DNA of 64,000 nucleotides from Gemmatimonadetes bacterium 13_1_40CM_69_22 (GTDB lineage Bacteria; Gemmatimonadota; Gemmatimonadetes; Gemmatimonadales; GWC2-71-9): NCBI GenBank assembly GCA_001917665.1, contig MNEL01000024.1, positions 1 to 64,000 of the forward strand, read 5' to 3'. Shown piece by piece: positions 35,654 to 45,348 of this stretch (position 1 is its first letter; each line of letters starts with the position of its first letter). The notes under the pieces were generated by a model. It saw only the letters and a program-made list of their open reading frames with translations, ran no database searches and was not told where the DNA came from. The position numbers and the translations under genes were made by a program.

Positions 35654-37531
35654 GTGCGATGGCTCGGTGGAGCACTGGTGCTGTGCATCGCCGGGTGCGC
35701 GAGCGCGCGCCCCGGCGTCGCGCCCGCACGCCCGGGCGCCACGCCGGCGCCCGCGAGGGAATCGCTGCACGTCAGCGTCGTGTACCCCGGCCCGACGGAC
35801 ATCATCCAAACGCACGACTCGGCATTCCTGTTCGGCGCGGTGCGTGGCGGCGCGGGACCGGCGAGCCTGACCGTCGACGGGACGCCGGTGCCCGTCCTCG
35901 CGACCGGCGCGTGGCTCGCCTGGGTGCCACTCCCCGACGACACGATCGCCGCCTTCCGACTCGTGGCCCGCGCCCGAGGCGATTCTGCAATGCAGGATGT
36001 GATCGCGCGGATCGCGCCCCGCTACCGCCCGCCGGCCGGCCGCGCCGCGTGGATCGATACGACGAGCTTCGCACCCTCGGGCACGCTCGCGCTGCCGCTG
36101 AGCGAGGGGATCCGGGTCGCCGTGCGCGCGGCGCCCGGCGCCGCGGTGCAGCTGCGGCTGCCGTGGGGCGCTACCATCCCGTTCGTTGCCGACACCCTTC
36201 CCGCGGACCCCGCGTGGGGTGTGCGGGCGTTCGCCACGACCACGGCGGCGTACCGCCTCCCCCCCGCGGCCGACCGCTACGTCGCGTGGCTCCCGGCCGC
36301 GGCGTTGTGCCGGGACGGCAAGAGCGCCTGTGCGACCCTGGACGTGGCGGTGGGACGAGACAGCGCGACCGCTCGCTGGCCGCTCACGGTCGGCCTCGTG
36401 GACATGACGTTTCCCACCGTCATCGCGCTCAACGACGACACGCTGCACACCGGCACGACGGACAGCATGACGCCAGGGAAGGCGGTGCCGGCGGGGACGT
36501 ACAACTGGTTCTTCCCCACCGGGACCACGGCCGTGCTTTCGGGGCGCTGGAACGACCAGGTGCGCCTCCAGCTCTCGAAGAGCTCGGCCGTATGGGTGAA
36601 CGCGGCCGACGTGATACCGCTTCCGGCGGGCACCCCGCCGCCGGGGGGCGTGGTCGGCTCGGTGCGGCTCCAGCCCGGCCCGGCGTCGGTGACCCTGCGC
36701 GTGCCACTCCCCGGGAAGGTGCCGTTCCAGGTCACAGAGCAGGAGCGGAGCCTGACGCTCCGGCTCTATGGCGTGGCGTCGGACATCAACTGGATGCAGT
36801 ACGGCGGAACCGATCCGCTCGTCACCCGTATGAGCTATGCCCAGCCCGCGGCGGACGAGGTGACGATCACCGTCGAGTTGGCGCGTCGCGTCTGGGGGTA
36901 CCGGACGCGGTTCGACGGGCGGGACCTGCTGCTCGAGGTACGGCGTCCGCCGGAGATCGATCGGGACCGACCCCTCACGGGGCGCCTGATCGTGCTCGAC
37001 CCAGGCCATCCTCCGGTCGGAGCCAAGGGTCCGACCGGTCTGTGGGAGCCGGTGGCGACCCTCGCGGTCGCGTACAACGCAAAGGCGCTGCTCGAGCGGG
37101 CAGGCGCGACCGTGCTGCTCACGCGTACCGACTCGACGCCCGTCGAGCTGTTCCCGCGTACCCACTTCGCGGAGGTGCACGATGCGGACGTGCTCGTCTC
37201 GATTCACGCCAACGCGCTCCCGGATGGCGTGAATCCGTTCGTGAATAACGGCACGAGCGTCTACTACTTCCATCCTCGCAGCGCCCCGCTGGCGCGCGCG
37301 CTCGAGCGCGCCCTGGTCGCTGAGCTCGGGCTGCGGGACCTCGGCATGGGCCGGGGCGACTATGCGCTCGTGCGTCCGACGTGGATGCCCGCGGCGCTCA
37401 CCGAGGGCCTCTTCATCATGGTCCCCGAGCAGGAAGCGATGTTGCTGAGCGAGGAGGGACGAGCGCGCTATGCGCGGGGGCTGGTTCGCGGGATCGAGAA
37501 CTTCCTGCGGGAACGGGCGCGAGAGCCGTGA
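35654..37531 (+). CDS. N-acetylmuramoyl-L-alanine amidase (AmiC-like) lipoprotein
   Basis: Lipobox LVLCIAGCASA; IVLDPGHPPVGAKGPTGLWEP, YNAKALLERAGATVLLTRTD, DVLVSIHANALPDG, NNGTSVYYFHPRS; GTG 7 nt after TAGCTT -10. Confidence 0.85.
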   Translation: MRWLGGALVLCIAGCASARPGVAPARPGATPAPARESLHVSVVYPGPTDIIQTHDSAFLFGAVRGGAGPASLTVDGTPVPVLATGAWLAWVPLPDDTIAAFRLVARARGDSAMQDVIARIAPRYRPPAGRAAWIDTTSFAPSGTLALPLSEGIRVAVRAAPGAAVQLRLPWGATIPFVADTLPADPAWGVRAFATTTAAYRLPPAADRYVAWLPAAALCRDGKSACATLDVAVGRDSATARWPLTVGLVDMTFPTVIALNDDTLHTGTTDSMTPGKAVPAGTYNWFFPTGTTAVLSGRWNDQVRLQLSKSSAVWVNAADVIPLPAGTPPPGGVVGSVRLQPGPASVTLRVPLPGKVPFQVTEQERSLTLRLYGVASDINWMQYGGTDPLVTRMSYAQPAADEVTITVELARRVWGYRTRFDGRDLLLEVRRPPEIDRDRPLTGRLIVLDPGHPPVGAKGPTGLWEPVATLAVAYNAKALLERAGATVLLTRTDSTPVELFPRTHFAEVHDADVLVSIHANALPDGVNPFVNNGTSVYYFHPRSAPLARALERALVAELGLRDLGMGRGDYALVRPTWMPAALTEGLFIMVPEQEAMLLSEEGRARYARGLVRGIENFLRERAREP

Positions 37532-40395
37532 GAATGCGGAATGTGGAATGCGGAATGCGGAATGTAAGTGGGAGGTCGAGCCCGCGCCTCGAACCTTCCC
37601 TGAAATTCCGCATTCGGCATTCCGCATTCCGCATTCTTCTCTTGACCATGCTCGCTGCCCGCGCCGAGGCTCAGGATCCCTCGGGCCCCTGGCGCACCCT
37701 CCACGCGCCGCATTTCCGCGTCCACTTCCGCCCGGCTTACCGAGACGTAGCTGACGTCGCCGCGCGGGAGGCCGAACGTGCGTACCGGCTGCTCGCGTCG
37801 GAGCTTCACCCGCCGCGCCAAGTGGTCGACCTGACCCTCGTGGACGACATCGACGCGGCGAACGGCGCGACGCTCGTCTTCCCGTCCGACCGCATCTATC
37901 TCTTCCTCCCGCCCCCGGCCACGGAGCCCGGGTTGCAGCACTACGACAGCTGGCTCCGGCTCGTCACGACGCACGAGCTCACCCACGTCTTTCACCTCGA
38001 CCGGGTGCGGGGCTTCTGGCGCGGTTTGCAGGCGGTCTTCGGCCGAGTCCCCGGTCTGTTTCCCAACGACTACCAGCCCAGCTGGGTGACGGAAGGCCTG
38101 GCGGTCTACTACGAGTCGAAGTTCACCAACGGCGGGCGGGTGACGGGAAGCTTGCACACGCAGCTGCTCGCGGCCGATCGCGCCGCGGGCGCGTCGCGTT
38201 CGCCATGGAACGCCGTGTTCTTCACCCGGTGGGCGAACGGACTCGTGCCGTACGCGTACGGCAGCCGCTTCTTCCATTACCTCGCGGGCCAAACGGGAGA
38301 TTCCGTCGTGCCGCGGTTCGTGGAGGCGACGTCTGCCCAGCTGATCCCGTATCGGGTGGGGCGGCAGCTCGCGCGCGTCGCTCCCGGTCGCTCGCTGCAG
38401 GCGGAATGGCCCCGGGCGACTCGACCTCCGTCCCAGGCGGGGGCGACCGCCACCGCCGCCCGCGTCATCGACCGCGCACTCCGCACCGAGCCGGTGCCAC
38501 AAGCGTCACCCGACGGCCGGTACGTCGCGTACCTGCGCGACGACGGTAAGGGGCCGAGCGAACTGCGGGTGCTCGACGCGCCGGGGTTCCACGTCCTGCG
38601 CTCGCACCGCGTGAACGCCGAGGTCAGCTACGACTGGCTCGGCGACACGCTCGTCGTGGCGCAGCTCGACTGGACATCCCGCTGGCGGGCGCGCAGCGAC
38701 CTGTACCGCTGGCTCCCCGGCGGGCAGTGGCGCCGCGTGACGCACGGGGCGAGGCTCGTCTCGCCCCGCGCCGGTGGGGGCCGCTTGTCCGTGATCGCGC
38801 TCCTCCCGGCCGGCAATCGCCCGGCGCTGCCCGTTCCGCCCGGGCCCGCCGGTGGGAACGTGACGTGGGGCGAGGTCGTGCCCTCTCCCGACGGGCACTG
38901 GGTGGCGGGCACGCGGAACGCGAACGGGCACTGGGCGCTGCTGCGCTGGCCGGCCGATTCACCCGAGGCCGGCACGGCGTTGCGGGAGTCGGCCGGCGTG
39001 ATCACCGACCCGACATGGACGCCTGGAGGCGACCTGTTGTTCGTCACCGACCCGACCGGATTCCCGCAAGTGTACCGCTGGCGCGACGCGACCGGCGCCG
39101 AGCCCCTCACGGCAGAGCCGCTGGGCGCCCGGGCGCCCACGGCGCTCGCCGACGGGACGCTGCTGTACGCCACGCTCGCGGCCGGCGGCTGGGAGCTACG
39201 GCGCGCGCCGGGCGGAGCGGCCGGGCCACCTCTGGCGGCTGACCGGCCCGTCGCGTTCGACTCCGCGCCGGCGGTTGCAACGCGTGAGACGGGCTACGCG
39301 GCATGGCCCTCGCTCCGGCCGCATTTCTGGGTGCCCCTGTTCCTCGACGCCGGGCCGAGCGGGCGGTTCTGGGGCGCCGCTACCGCCGGCACCGATGTCG
39401 TCGGCCGGTTCACCTACCTCGCCACCGGCCTCGTCGCGCCGCAGCCGTTCCGCGCGCTCGGGTCGTTCGCGGCCGTATGGAGCGGCCTGGGAAACCCGAC
39501 GCTCGACGCCTCGGCGTCGAGCACCTGGGACGATGTGCTCGCCGCAGTCACCCTTTCTGAGCGGACGCGGGAGGCCGCCCTCGGCATGTCGCTCGTCGCG
39601 CGGCGGTGGCGCACCGTCGCGAGCGTGCGTCTGGCCGCGGAGTTCAAGGACACGCGCTTCGTCACGATCCCCGACACGTCGCTCAGCGACGTCTGCCCGG
39701 GGTGCGCCGGTCACGATCTGGTGGGGGGGTCGGTGACGCTCGCGCTGACGCACGTCGTGTCCGCACCGCTCGCCGTATCGCGGCAGGACGGGTTCAGCTG
39801 GTCGGCGCTGTATCGGCGGCGCGCGGAGCAGGGGGGCGCCCGGTGGTCGAGCGAAGCCCGCTCGCGGCTCGGCCTGTATGCTCATGTCCCGGGCGTCGGG
39901 GGGTTCGCGCACCATGTGCTGGCCGTCCGTCTCGCCGCCGGGGCCACCGGCGGGCCGCTGGGCGAGCTGTTCAAGGCGGGCGGTGTGTCGTCGGGCGCCC
40001 TGGGTCTCACGTTCGGCCAGGCGCTCGGCGCGACGCGCGATTTTCCGGTGCGGGGCTATCGCGGCGGCGAGCTGCGGGGGCGGCGCGCCGCGACCGCGAC
40101 CGTGGAGTACCGCCTGCCGCTCGCGCTCGTCGGCGCGCCGCTCGGCCACCTCCCGTTCGGCGCCGACAAGCTGTGGCTCAACATATTCGGCGACGCCGGG
40201 GATGCCTGGGACCCGGGCGCGGCGCCGCGGCTCACGCGGCTTCGCTCGGCCGGCGCCGAGCTCGCCGGCGACCTGACGTTGAACTACGACTTCCTGGTGC
40301 AGCTCCGGCTCGGCGTCGCCGCACCGCTCGCCGATCCTCCCTCCGGGGCGGCGCGGCGCCCGCAGCTGTACATCGCGTTTGCATCGGATTTCTGA
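37528..40395 (+). CDS. Secreted zincin/beta-propeller protein with likely C-terminal outer-membrane barrel
   Basis: TTHELTHVFHLDR (HExxH), WVTEGLAVYYESKF, propeller-like repeats, C-terminal barrel-like strands (PVRGYRGGELRGRRAATATVEYRLPL... FGDAGDAWDP ... LQLRLGVAAPL). Start uncertain because the N-terminus overlaps a repeat. Confidence 0.75.
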   Translation: MRMRNVECGMRNVSGRSSPRLEPSLKFRIRHSAFRILLLTMLAARAEAQDPSGPWRTLHAPHFRVHFRPAYRDVADVAAREAERAYRLLASELHPPRQVVDLTLVDDIDAANGATLVFPSDRIYLFLPPPATEPGLQHYDSWLRLVTTHELTHVFHLDRVRGFWRGLQAVFGRVPGLFPNDYQPSWVTEGLAVYYESKFTNGGRVTGSLHTQLLAADRAAGASRSPWNAVFFTRWANGLVPYAYGSRFFHYLAGQTGDSVVPRFVEATSAQLIPYRVGRQLARVAPGRSLQAEWPRATRPPSQAGATATAARVIDRALRTEPVPQASPDGRYVAYLRDDGKGPSELRVLDAPGFHVLRSHRVNAEVSYDWLGDTLVVAQLDWTSRWRARSDLYRWLPGGQWRRVTHGARLVSPRAGGGRLSVIALLPAGNRPALPVPPGPAGGNVTWGEVVPSPDGHWVAGTRNANGHWALLRWPADSPEAGTALRESAGVITDPTWTPGGDLLFVTDPTGFPQVYRWRDATGAEPLTAEPLGARAPTALADGTLLYATLAAGGWELRRAPGGAAGPPLAADRPVAFDSAPAVATRETGYAAWPSLRPHFWVPLFLDAGPSGRFWGAATAGTDVVGRFTYLATGLVAPQPFRALGSFAAVWSGLGNPTLDASASSTWDDVLAAVTLSERTREAALGMSLVARRWRTVASVRLAAEFKDTRFVTIPDTSLSDVCPGCAGHDLVGGSVTLALTHVVSAPLAVSRQDGFSWSALYRRRAEQGGARWSSEARSRLGLYAHVPGVGGFAHHVLAVRLAAGATGGPLGELFKAGGVSSGALGLTFGQALGATRDFPVRGYRGGELRGRRAATATVEYRLPLALVGAPLGHLPFGADKLWLNIFGDAGDAWDPGAAPRLTRLRSAGAELAGDLTLNYDFLVQLRLGVAAPLADPPSGAARRPQLYIAFASDF
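37531..37639. repeat. Inverted repeat of GAATGCGGAATG tandem units
   Basis: Left arm AGAATGCGGAATGTGGAATGCGGAATGCGGAATG; right arm ATTCCGCATTCGGCATTCCGCATTCCGCATTCTTCT. Confidence 0.9.
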
Positions 40396-40400
40396 AGTGG

Positions 40401-40446
40401 CGTGCTTCAGCACCGTGTCGTGCCGAGCCCAGGCTTTAGCCTGGGA
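40401..40446 (+). repeat. Two-hairpin repeat element, copy C
   Basis: GTGC-TTCA-GCAC then CGTGTCGTGCCGAG then CCCAGGC-TTTA-GCCTGGG. Confidence 0.85.
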
Positions 40447-40491
40447 ACGGCGCTGGGAATAGCCCTCCTGAACGTGGTCCCAGCTGCGGGA

Positions 40492-40503
40492 TATAATTGA
40501 CCT
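40492..40503 (+). promoter_or_regulatory. Consensus -10 TATAAT positioned for a leaderless transcript
   Basis: TATAAT ends 6 nt before ATG 40504. Confidence 0.6.
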
Positions 40504-42753
40504 ATGCGGCGCCCCTTGATCGTCCTGCTCGCCTTGTCCGTCTCGCCTGCCGAGCGTCTGTCCGCCCAGTCACCAACCGAGCGCGCCGCGATCGAGACGC
40601 TGCGGGACTCGCTCGCGCGCGTGACCGACTCGCTGTCGTTGCAGCGTCTCGAGGCCGCGACGATCCAGGTGGCGAAGCAACACCGCGCCGACCCGCTCGT
40701 CCACGTCCGGCTCGGGTTCATCGCCCACCGGCTGGGAGAGATCGCCAACACCAAGTCACATTACGACGCCGCCGCCGGGGAGTTCGAATGGGCCGCGGAG
40801 CTCCGGCCCGACTGGCCCTACCCCTGGTATGGGCTGGGACTCGCCGAGCTGGCGCAGGGCGAGCACGCCGTGATCGCGATCGAAAACCTGCGCCAGCAGC
40901 TCGGCAAGGACTATTTGAGCAAAGCGGCGCGGGCGCTGGCGCGGGCCACGCAAGCCGACGCGAGCTTCGCGCAGGCCAGCATCGACCTCGCCAACGCGGC
41001 GCTGGCCCAGCGCATCCAGCCACGGCTCGAGGTGGCGCTGCAGGCGGTGCGGCTCGCGGCGGCGTCACCCGCGGGGGGGAACGCGCAGGTCCAGCTGGCG
41101 CGGGGCCGGGTGGAGCGGGAGGTCGGCGAAGCGGACTCGGCGCTCGCGGCGTTCCAGGCCTACCTCGGCGTCGGTGGCGACTCCGGGCTCGGTCTGCTCG
41201 AGCTCGCGCGGAGCTACTACTACGCGCAGCGACCGACCGACGGGTGGCGGAGCTATTTCGCCGGGGCGCGCCTGGCGCGGCAGCCGGAGGCGCTGGCGCT
41301 GTATCGCGCCGACCTGGGCGTCGTGGCGCACCGTGACGAGTTGGCGCCGTTCGACGGCTTCACTTCCCCCGGCCCGCGGGCGGCGTGGCTCGAGCGGTTT
41401 TGGCTGCAGCGCGACGTGGCCGAAGCGCGGGAGCCGGGCGAGCGGCTGGCCGAGCACTACCGCCGCTGGTTCTACGCCTGGCACAACTTCCGGCTCGTGA
41501 GCCGGCATCGGCACTACGACATCACCGAGCGCTACCGCACCGATCAGCTCGACTTCGACGACCGCGGCGTCATCTACCTGCGCCACGGCTCGCCCGACAA
41601 GCGTGCGACGTACCCCCGTGTGCTGGACCGCCTCGAGCCGAACGAGACGTGGCTGTACCGGCGGCCCGACGGCGATCTGATCTTTCACTTCGTCGCGCGC
41701 GAGGACGTCCAGGACTACAAGCTGGTGGAGAGTCTGGCCGACGCGCTGTCTTCGGGCTTCCGTGGCGCGCTGGCGCTCGCGGGCCGGCGCGGCCTCGATC
41801 CCCTCACCAGCGACTTGTTCGCCTCGCGGGCGGACATCAATCCGCTGTACGCCCGATTGGGAAACACCCTCGGCTCGGCGAACGCGGCGGGCGTGCTCGC
41901 CACCGAGCGTAGCCTGGGCCAGCGCAGCATCACCGTGGGCACGACCACCGATAGCTACCGCCGGGCGTTCGCCACGCCGCTCGAGGTGCTGGCGTCGGAC
42001 TTCGTCGTCGGCGCGCGCGGTCACGCCGGACAGGAGCTGCACGTCGTGTTCGCCATTCCGGGCCACCGCCTGACGCCGGCCGGGGACTCGACGCGCGTCC
42101 TCTATCCCGTCGCCTTCCGATTGGTCGTCTCGGACAGCCTCGACAACCTGGTGGCGCGACTCGATACGACCCGGGTGTTCGCCGCTGCGGCGCCGCTCCG
42201 TCAGGGCGCGTATCTCACCGGGCGGCTCGCGCTGGCGGTCCCGCCGGGGGCGTACCGCTATCGGTTGCTGGTCCAACAGCCGGGCAGCGACGCGGGAGAC
42301 CTCGTGATCCGTGACTCGATCGCCGTCGGCACGCTCGACGGCGCACGCTTCGCCGCGAGCGACCTCGTACTCGGCCGCCAGGGCTCGGGGCTCGCGTGGA
42401 CGACCGGGTCGGACACGGTGCCGCTGAACCCACTGGGCCGCTTCGCCGAGGGCGGCTCGGCCGAGCTGTATTACGAGGTGTACGGGCTGCCGTCGGGGGC
42501 GTCTTACCACACCATCGTCCGGCTCGAGCGCGAACGGCGTCGCTCGTTGTTTCACCGGCTGTTCGGTGGGGGACAAGCGCCGGTCTTGTTCGAGTTCGAC
42601 GCGCCCGCCGACGGTCCCGTCACGCGGGTGCGTCGCGCGCTCGATCTGCGCGACGCGTCCCAGGGGAGCTACGTTCTCGCCGTCGAGATCCGCGACCCCG
42701 CGACCGCCACGTCGCTCGTTCGCCGTCGCCAGTTCGTCATTGTGTCGCGCTAG
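40504..42753 (+). CDS. GWxTD-domain protein with TPR-like N-terminal repeats
   Basis: Signal peptide; TPR-like helices; DITERYRTDQLDFDDRGVIYLRHGSPDKRATY...NETWLYRRPDGDLIFHF typical of GWxTD domain. Confidence 0.8.
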   Translation: MRRPLIVLLALSVSPAERLSAQSPTERAAIETLRDSLARVTDSLSLQRLEAATIQVAKQHRADPLVHVRLGFIAHRLGEIANTKSHYDAAAGEFEWAAELRPDWPYPWYGLGLAELAQGEHAVIAIENLRQQLGKDYLSKAARALARATQADASFAQASIDLANAALAQRIQPRLEVALQAVRLAAASPAGGNAQVQLARGRVEREVGEADSALAAFQAYLGVGGDSGLGLLELARSYYYAQRPTDGWRSYFAGARLARQPEALALYRADLGVVAHRDELAPFDGFTSPGPRAAWLERFWLQRDVAEAREPGERLAEHYRRWFYAWHNFRLVSRHRHYDITERYRTDQLDFDDRGVIYLRHGSPDKRATYPRVLDRLEPNETWLYRRPDGDLIFHFVAREDVQDYKLVESLADALSSGFRGALALAGRRGLDPLTSDLFASRADINPLYARLGNTLGSANAAGVLATERSLGQRSITVGTTTDSYRRAFATPLEVLASDFVVGARGHAGQELHVVFAIPGHRLTPAGDSTRVLYPVAFRLVVSDSLDNLVARLDTTRVFAAAAPLRQGAYLTGRLALAVPPGAYRYRLLVQQPGSDAGDLVIRDSIAVGTLDGARFAASDLVLGRQGSGLAWTTGSDTVPLNPLGRFAEGGSAELYYEVYGLPSGASYHTIVRLERERRRSLFHRLFGGGQAPVLFEFDAPADGPVTRVRRALDLRDASQGSYVLAVEIRDPATATSLVRRRQFVIVSR

Positions 42754-42757
42754 TCGG

Positions 42758-42787
42758 TTGACACCCGCTCCGACGCGCCCGTAAGTT
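42758..42787 (+). promoter_or_regulatory. Candidate promoter for the second kinase
   Basis: TTGACA -18 nt- TAAGTT. Confidence 0.55.
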
Positions 42788-42811
42788 TCCGCGACTCCTC
42801 GGAAATAATGG

Positions 42812-44677
42812 ATGTATTGCTCCCGCTGCGGCACTCAGAACGACGACGCCAGTAAGTTCTGCCGCTCCTGCGGCCTGGATCTCGCGGCAACGCCGATCCA
42901 GAATACGCAAGAGCTGACCGAGCTCGAGCTCGTGCGGGAGCAGCTCAAGGACGAGTACGAGATCCTCGACGAGCTCGGTCGGGGCGGCATGGCCATCGTC
43001 TTCAAGGCGCGCGAGAAACAGCTGGAGCGCGAGGTCGCCATCAAGGTCCTGCCGTTCTCGCTCGCGTTCGACAAAGAATTCGTCGAGCGGTTTCAGCGTG
43101 AGGCCCGCACCTCGGCGAAGCTCGAGCACCCCAGCATCATCCCGATCTACCGGGTCGGCAAGTCCGGCCGGGTGATCTACTTCGTCATGAAGTTTTTGCG
43201 CGGCAAGCCGCTCGCATCCGTCCTCGCGGCGCGCGGCTCGCTCCCCCCCGCCGAGATCCGCCAGGTCCTCGTGCAGGTCGCGCGCGCGCTCGCCTACGCG
43301 CACAAGAGCGGCATCGTGCATCGCGACATCAAGCCCGACAACATCATGTTCGACGAGCACGGCCAGGCCGTCGTGACGGACTTCGGCATCGCCAAGGCGG
43401 CGACCGGCGGAAAGCTCACGGGCACGGGCATGTCGATCGGCACCCCGCACTACATGAGCCCCGAACAGGCCCGGGCGCAGCAGCTCGACGGGCGCAGCGA
43501 CGTCTACTCGCTCGGCGTCGTCGCCTACCAATGCCTCACCGGCAGCGTGCCGTTCGACGGCGAGGACTCTTTCTCCATCGGCTACAAGCACATCATGGAG
43601 GAGGTGCCTACGCCGCCGCTCGAGACCTACGACCAGCGCACCCTGTTCGAGATCGTCCGGAAGATGATGGCCAAGGTCCCAGACGATCGCTTCCAGACTG
43701 CCGACGATCTGGTCCAGGCGCTCGAAGCGGGCGGCGGATTCGCGGCCGTCGGGCTCGCGACCGCGCCGACCCGCGCGATCCCGTCGCTCGCGGGCGCCCG
43801 CATCGCCGGCGCGCCCACCACGCCGCTGCCGGGCGCGCCGATGGGGGCGCGGCTCGCTGCCTCCGTCGAGCACCACCGCTCCGTGGGCGCGGGGATCGCC
43901 CTCTGGGTCGTCGTCGTCGTCGTGGCGCTCGGTGCCCCGGGCCTCTATGCCTACAAGAAGGGCCTGCTCTTCTTCGCGCGCGCCGCGGTGCCCGACTCGG
44001 TGTCCGCCACCCTCCGGGACACGCTCGCGCAGCGGCTGCTGGGGGACACCGGCGCGTCCGGCGCCGCTCCGGACACGGCTGCCACGCGGCCCGCAGTGGG
44101 CGAGACGACGCACCCGCCCGTCGCGCCGGGGACGCCGGGGCGGCTCACGCTGCAGGGCCTGCCGGCGGGCGCCCGCGTCACGCTCAACGGGCAGCCGTTC
44201 CGTGGTACGCAGGGTGACGTGCCCCCCGGCACGTACGCGCTCGTCGTGCGGGCCGCGGGGTTCGCGCCGTACGAGCGGCCGGTTGTGATCACGCCGGGCG
44301 CGCCGTTGAGCGTCCAGGTCGAACTCGACCCGGCCACGATCGGCGGTGGGGAAAGTGGGACGGGCCCGTGCGACGCCCCCGGGCCGGAGTACAATCACGG
44401 CAAGATCTGCTTCGACACGCCGCCCGTCCCGCTCTCCGTCACGCGCATCCCGATCCCCGCCGACGCGCCGATGCTGCCACGGCAAGCCATCCTCCTGATC
44501 CGTGTCTCGCGCGACGGCGCCACGCTCGAGGCCCGCGTGTTCGGCCCCTCCAACCTCGCTACCTTCAACGATCAAGCGATGGACATGGCGAGGAACCTCC
44601 GTTGGAACCCCGCACAGAAGAACGGTGAGCCGGTCGACGCGTGGGTGCAGTGGCCGTTCCAGCCGGTGAGGCAGTAA
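42812..44677 (+). CDS. Ser/Thr protein kinase with zinc ribbon, TM, PEGA and TonB-C-like domains
   Basis: MYCSRCGTQNDDASKFCRSCG; LGRGGMAIVFKAREKQLEREVAIKVLP; IVHRDIKPDNIMFD; DFGIAKA; PEGA: GRLTLQGLPAGARVTLNGQPFRGTQGDVPPGTYALVVRAAGFAPYERPV; C-term ILLIRVSRDGATLEARV...WNPAQKNGEPVDAWVQWPF. Confidence 0.93.
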   Translation: MYCSRCGTQNDDASKFCRSCGLDLAATPIQNTQELTELELVREQLKDEYEILDELGRGGMAIVFKAREKQLEREVAIKVLPFSLAFDKEFVERFQREARTSAKLEHPSIIPIYRVGKSGRVIYFVMKFLRGKPLASVLAARGSLPPAEIRQVLVQVARALAYAHKSGIVHRDIKPDNIMFDEHGQAVVTDFGIAKAATGGKLTGTGMSIGTPHYMSPEQARAQQLDGRSDVYSLGVVAYQCLTGSVPFDGEDSFSIGYKHIMEEVPTPPLETYDQRTLFEIVRKMMAKVPDDRFQTADDLVQALEAGGGFAAVGLATAPTRAIPSLAGARIAGAPTTPLPGAPMGARLAASVEHHRSVGAGIALWVVVVVVALGAPGLYAYKKGLLFFARAAVPDSVSATLRDTLAQRLLGDTGASGAAPDTAATRPAVGETTHPPVAPGTPGRLTLQGLPAGARVTLNGQPFRGTQGDVPPGTYALVVRAAGFAPYERPVVITPGAPLSVQVELDPATIGGGESGTGPCDAPGPEYNHGKICFDTPPVPLSVTRIPIPADAPMLPRQAILLIRVSRDGATLEARVFGPSNLATFNDQAMDMARNLRWNPAQKNGEPVDAWVQWPFQPVRQ

Positions 44678-45183
44678 TCCACATCCACGCGACCGCATTC
44701 ATCGCCCCGGGCGCCGTAGTGCTGGGGGACGTGACACTGGGCGCGCGCGCCAGCGTCTGGTACGGCGCCGTGCTGCGCGGCGACATGGCAGCGATCGTGG
44801 TGGGCGAGGCGACGAACCTGCAGGACGGCACCATCGTCCATGTGGACGAGGGGAAGCCCGCGCGGATCGGCGCCCGGGTCGGGGTGGGCCACCGGGCCAT
44901 CCTGCACGGCTGCACCGTGGAGGACGACTGCCTGATCGGCATGGGCAGCATTCTCCTGAACGACGTGCACGTCGGCACCGGGAGCGTGGTGGCCGCCGGT
45001 GCGGTGGTGCCGGAGGGAACCCGGGTGCCGCCCGGGTCGTTGATGGTCGGTGTGCCTGCCCGCATGGCGCGGCGCGTGGACGACGCCCTACGGGAGCGGA
45101 TCCGGCTCACGTGGGAGCACTACGTGGCGGAAGCGGAGCGTCATCGCGCGGGCCGGTTCCCGATCGTGCGAGCAGGTTTGTGA
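44641..45183 (+). CDS. Gamma carbonic anhydrase family protein (left-handed beta-helix)
   Basis: FIAPGAVVLGDVTLGARASVWYGAVLRGDMAAIVVGEATNLQDGTIVHVD hexapeptide repeats; start uncertain. Confidence 0.88.
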   Translation: MGAVAVPAGEAVIHIHATAFIAPGAVVLGDVTLGARASVWYGAVLRGDMAAIVVGEATNLQDGTIVHVDEGKPARIGARVGVGHRAILHGCTVEDDCLIGMGSILLNDVHVGTGSVVAAGAVVPEGTRVPPGSLMVGVPARMARRVDDALRERIRLTWEHYVAEAERHRAGRFPIVRAGL

Positions 45184-45312
45184 TGTGAATTGCTGAAAAG
45201 CGTTGTACGGGCAGCGCTCTCGCGAGTGTTGCCTCGACGTGCTGCCCGGCCTACCTTGCTGCTCCGCGTTTTTTGTCTCGCGCGCTGTTAAATTCACGCA
45301 TAGCACGCGCTT

Positions 45313-45328
45313 TGTGAGCACGCTCACA
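45313..45328. promoter_or_regulatory. CRP/FNR-family-like operator
   Basis: TGTGA-GCACGC-TCACA, exact TGTGA-N6-TCACA, 20 bp upstream of the nrdJ ATG. Confidence 0.5.
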
Positions 45329-45348
45329 CCGCAGAGGAACGAGCCGGC

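Noticed and set aside
35558-37627. 689-aa minus-strand ORF antisense to the amidase gene
   Set aside because: Arg/Gly/Ala/His-rich low-complexity translation typical of antisense frames in high-GC DNA; the plus-strand frame encodes a recognisable amidase
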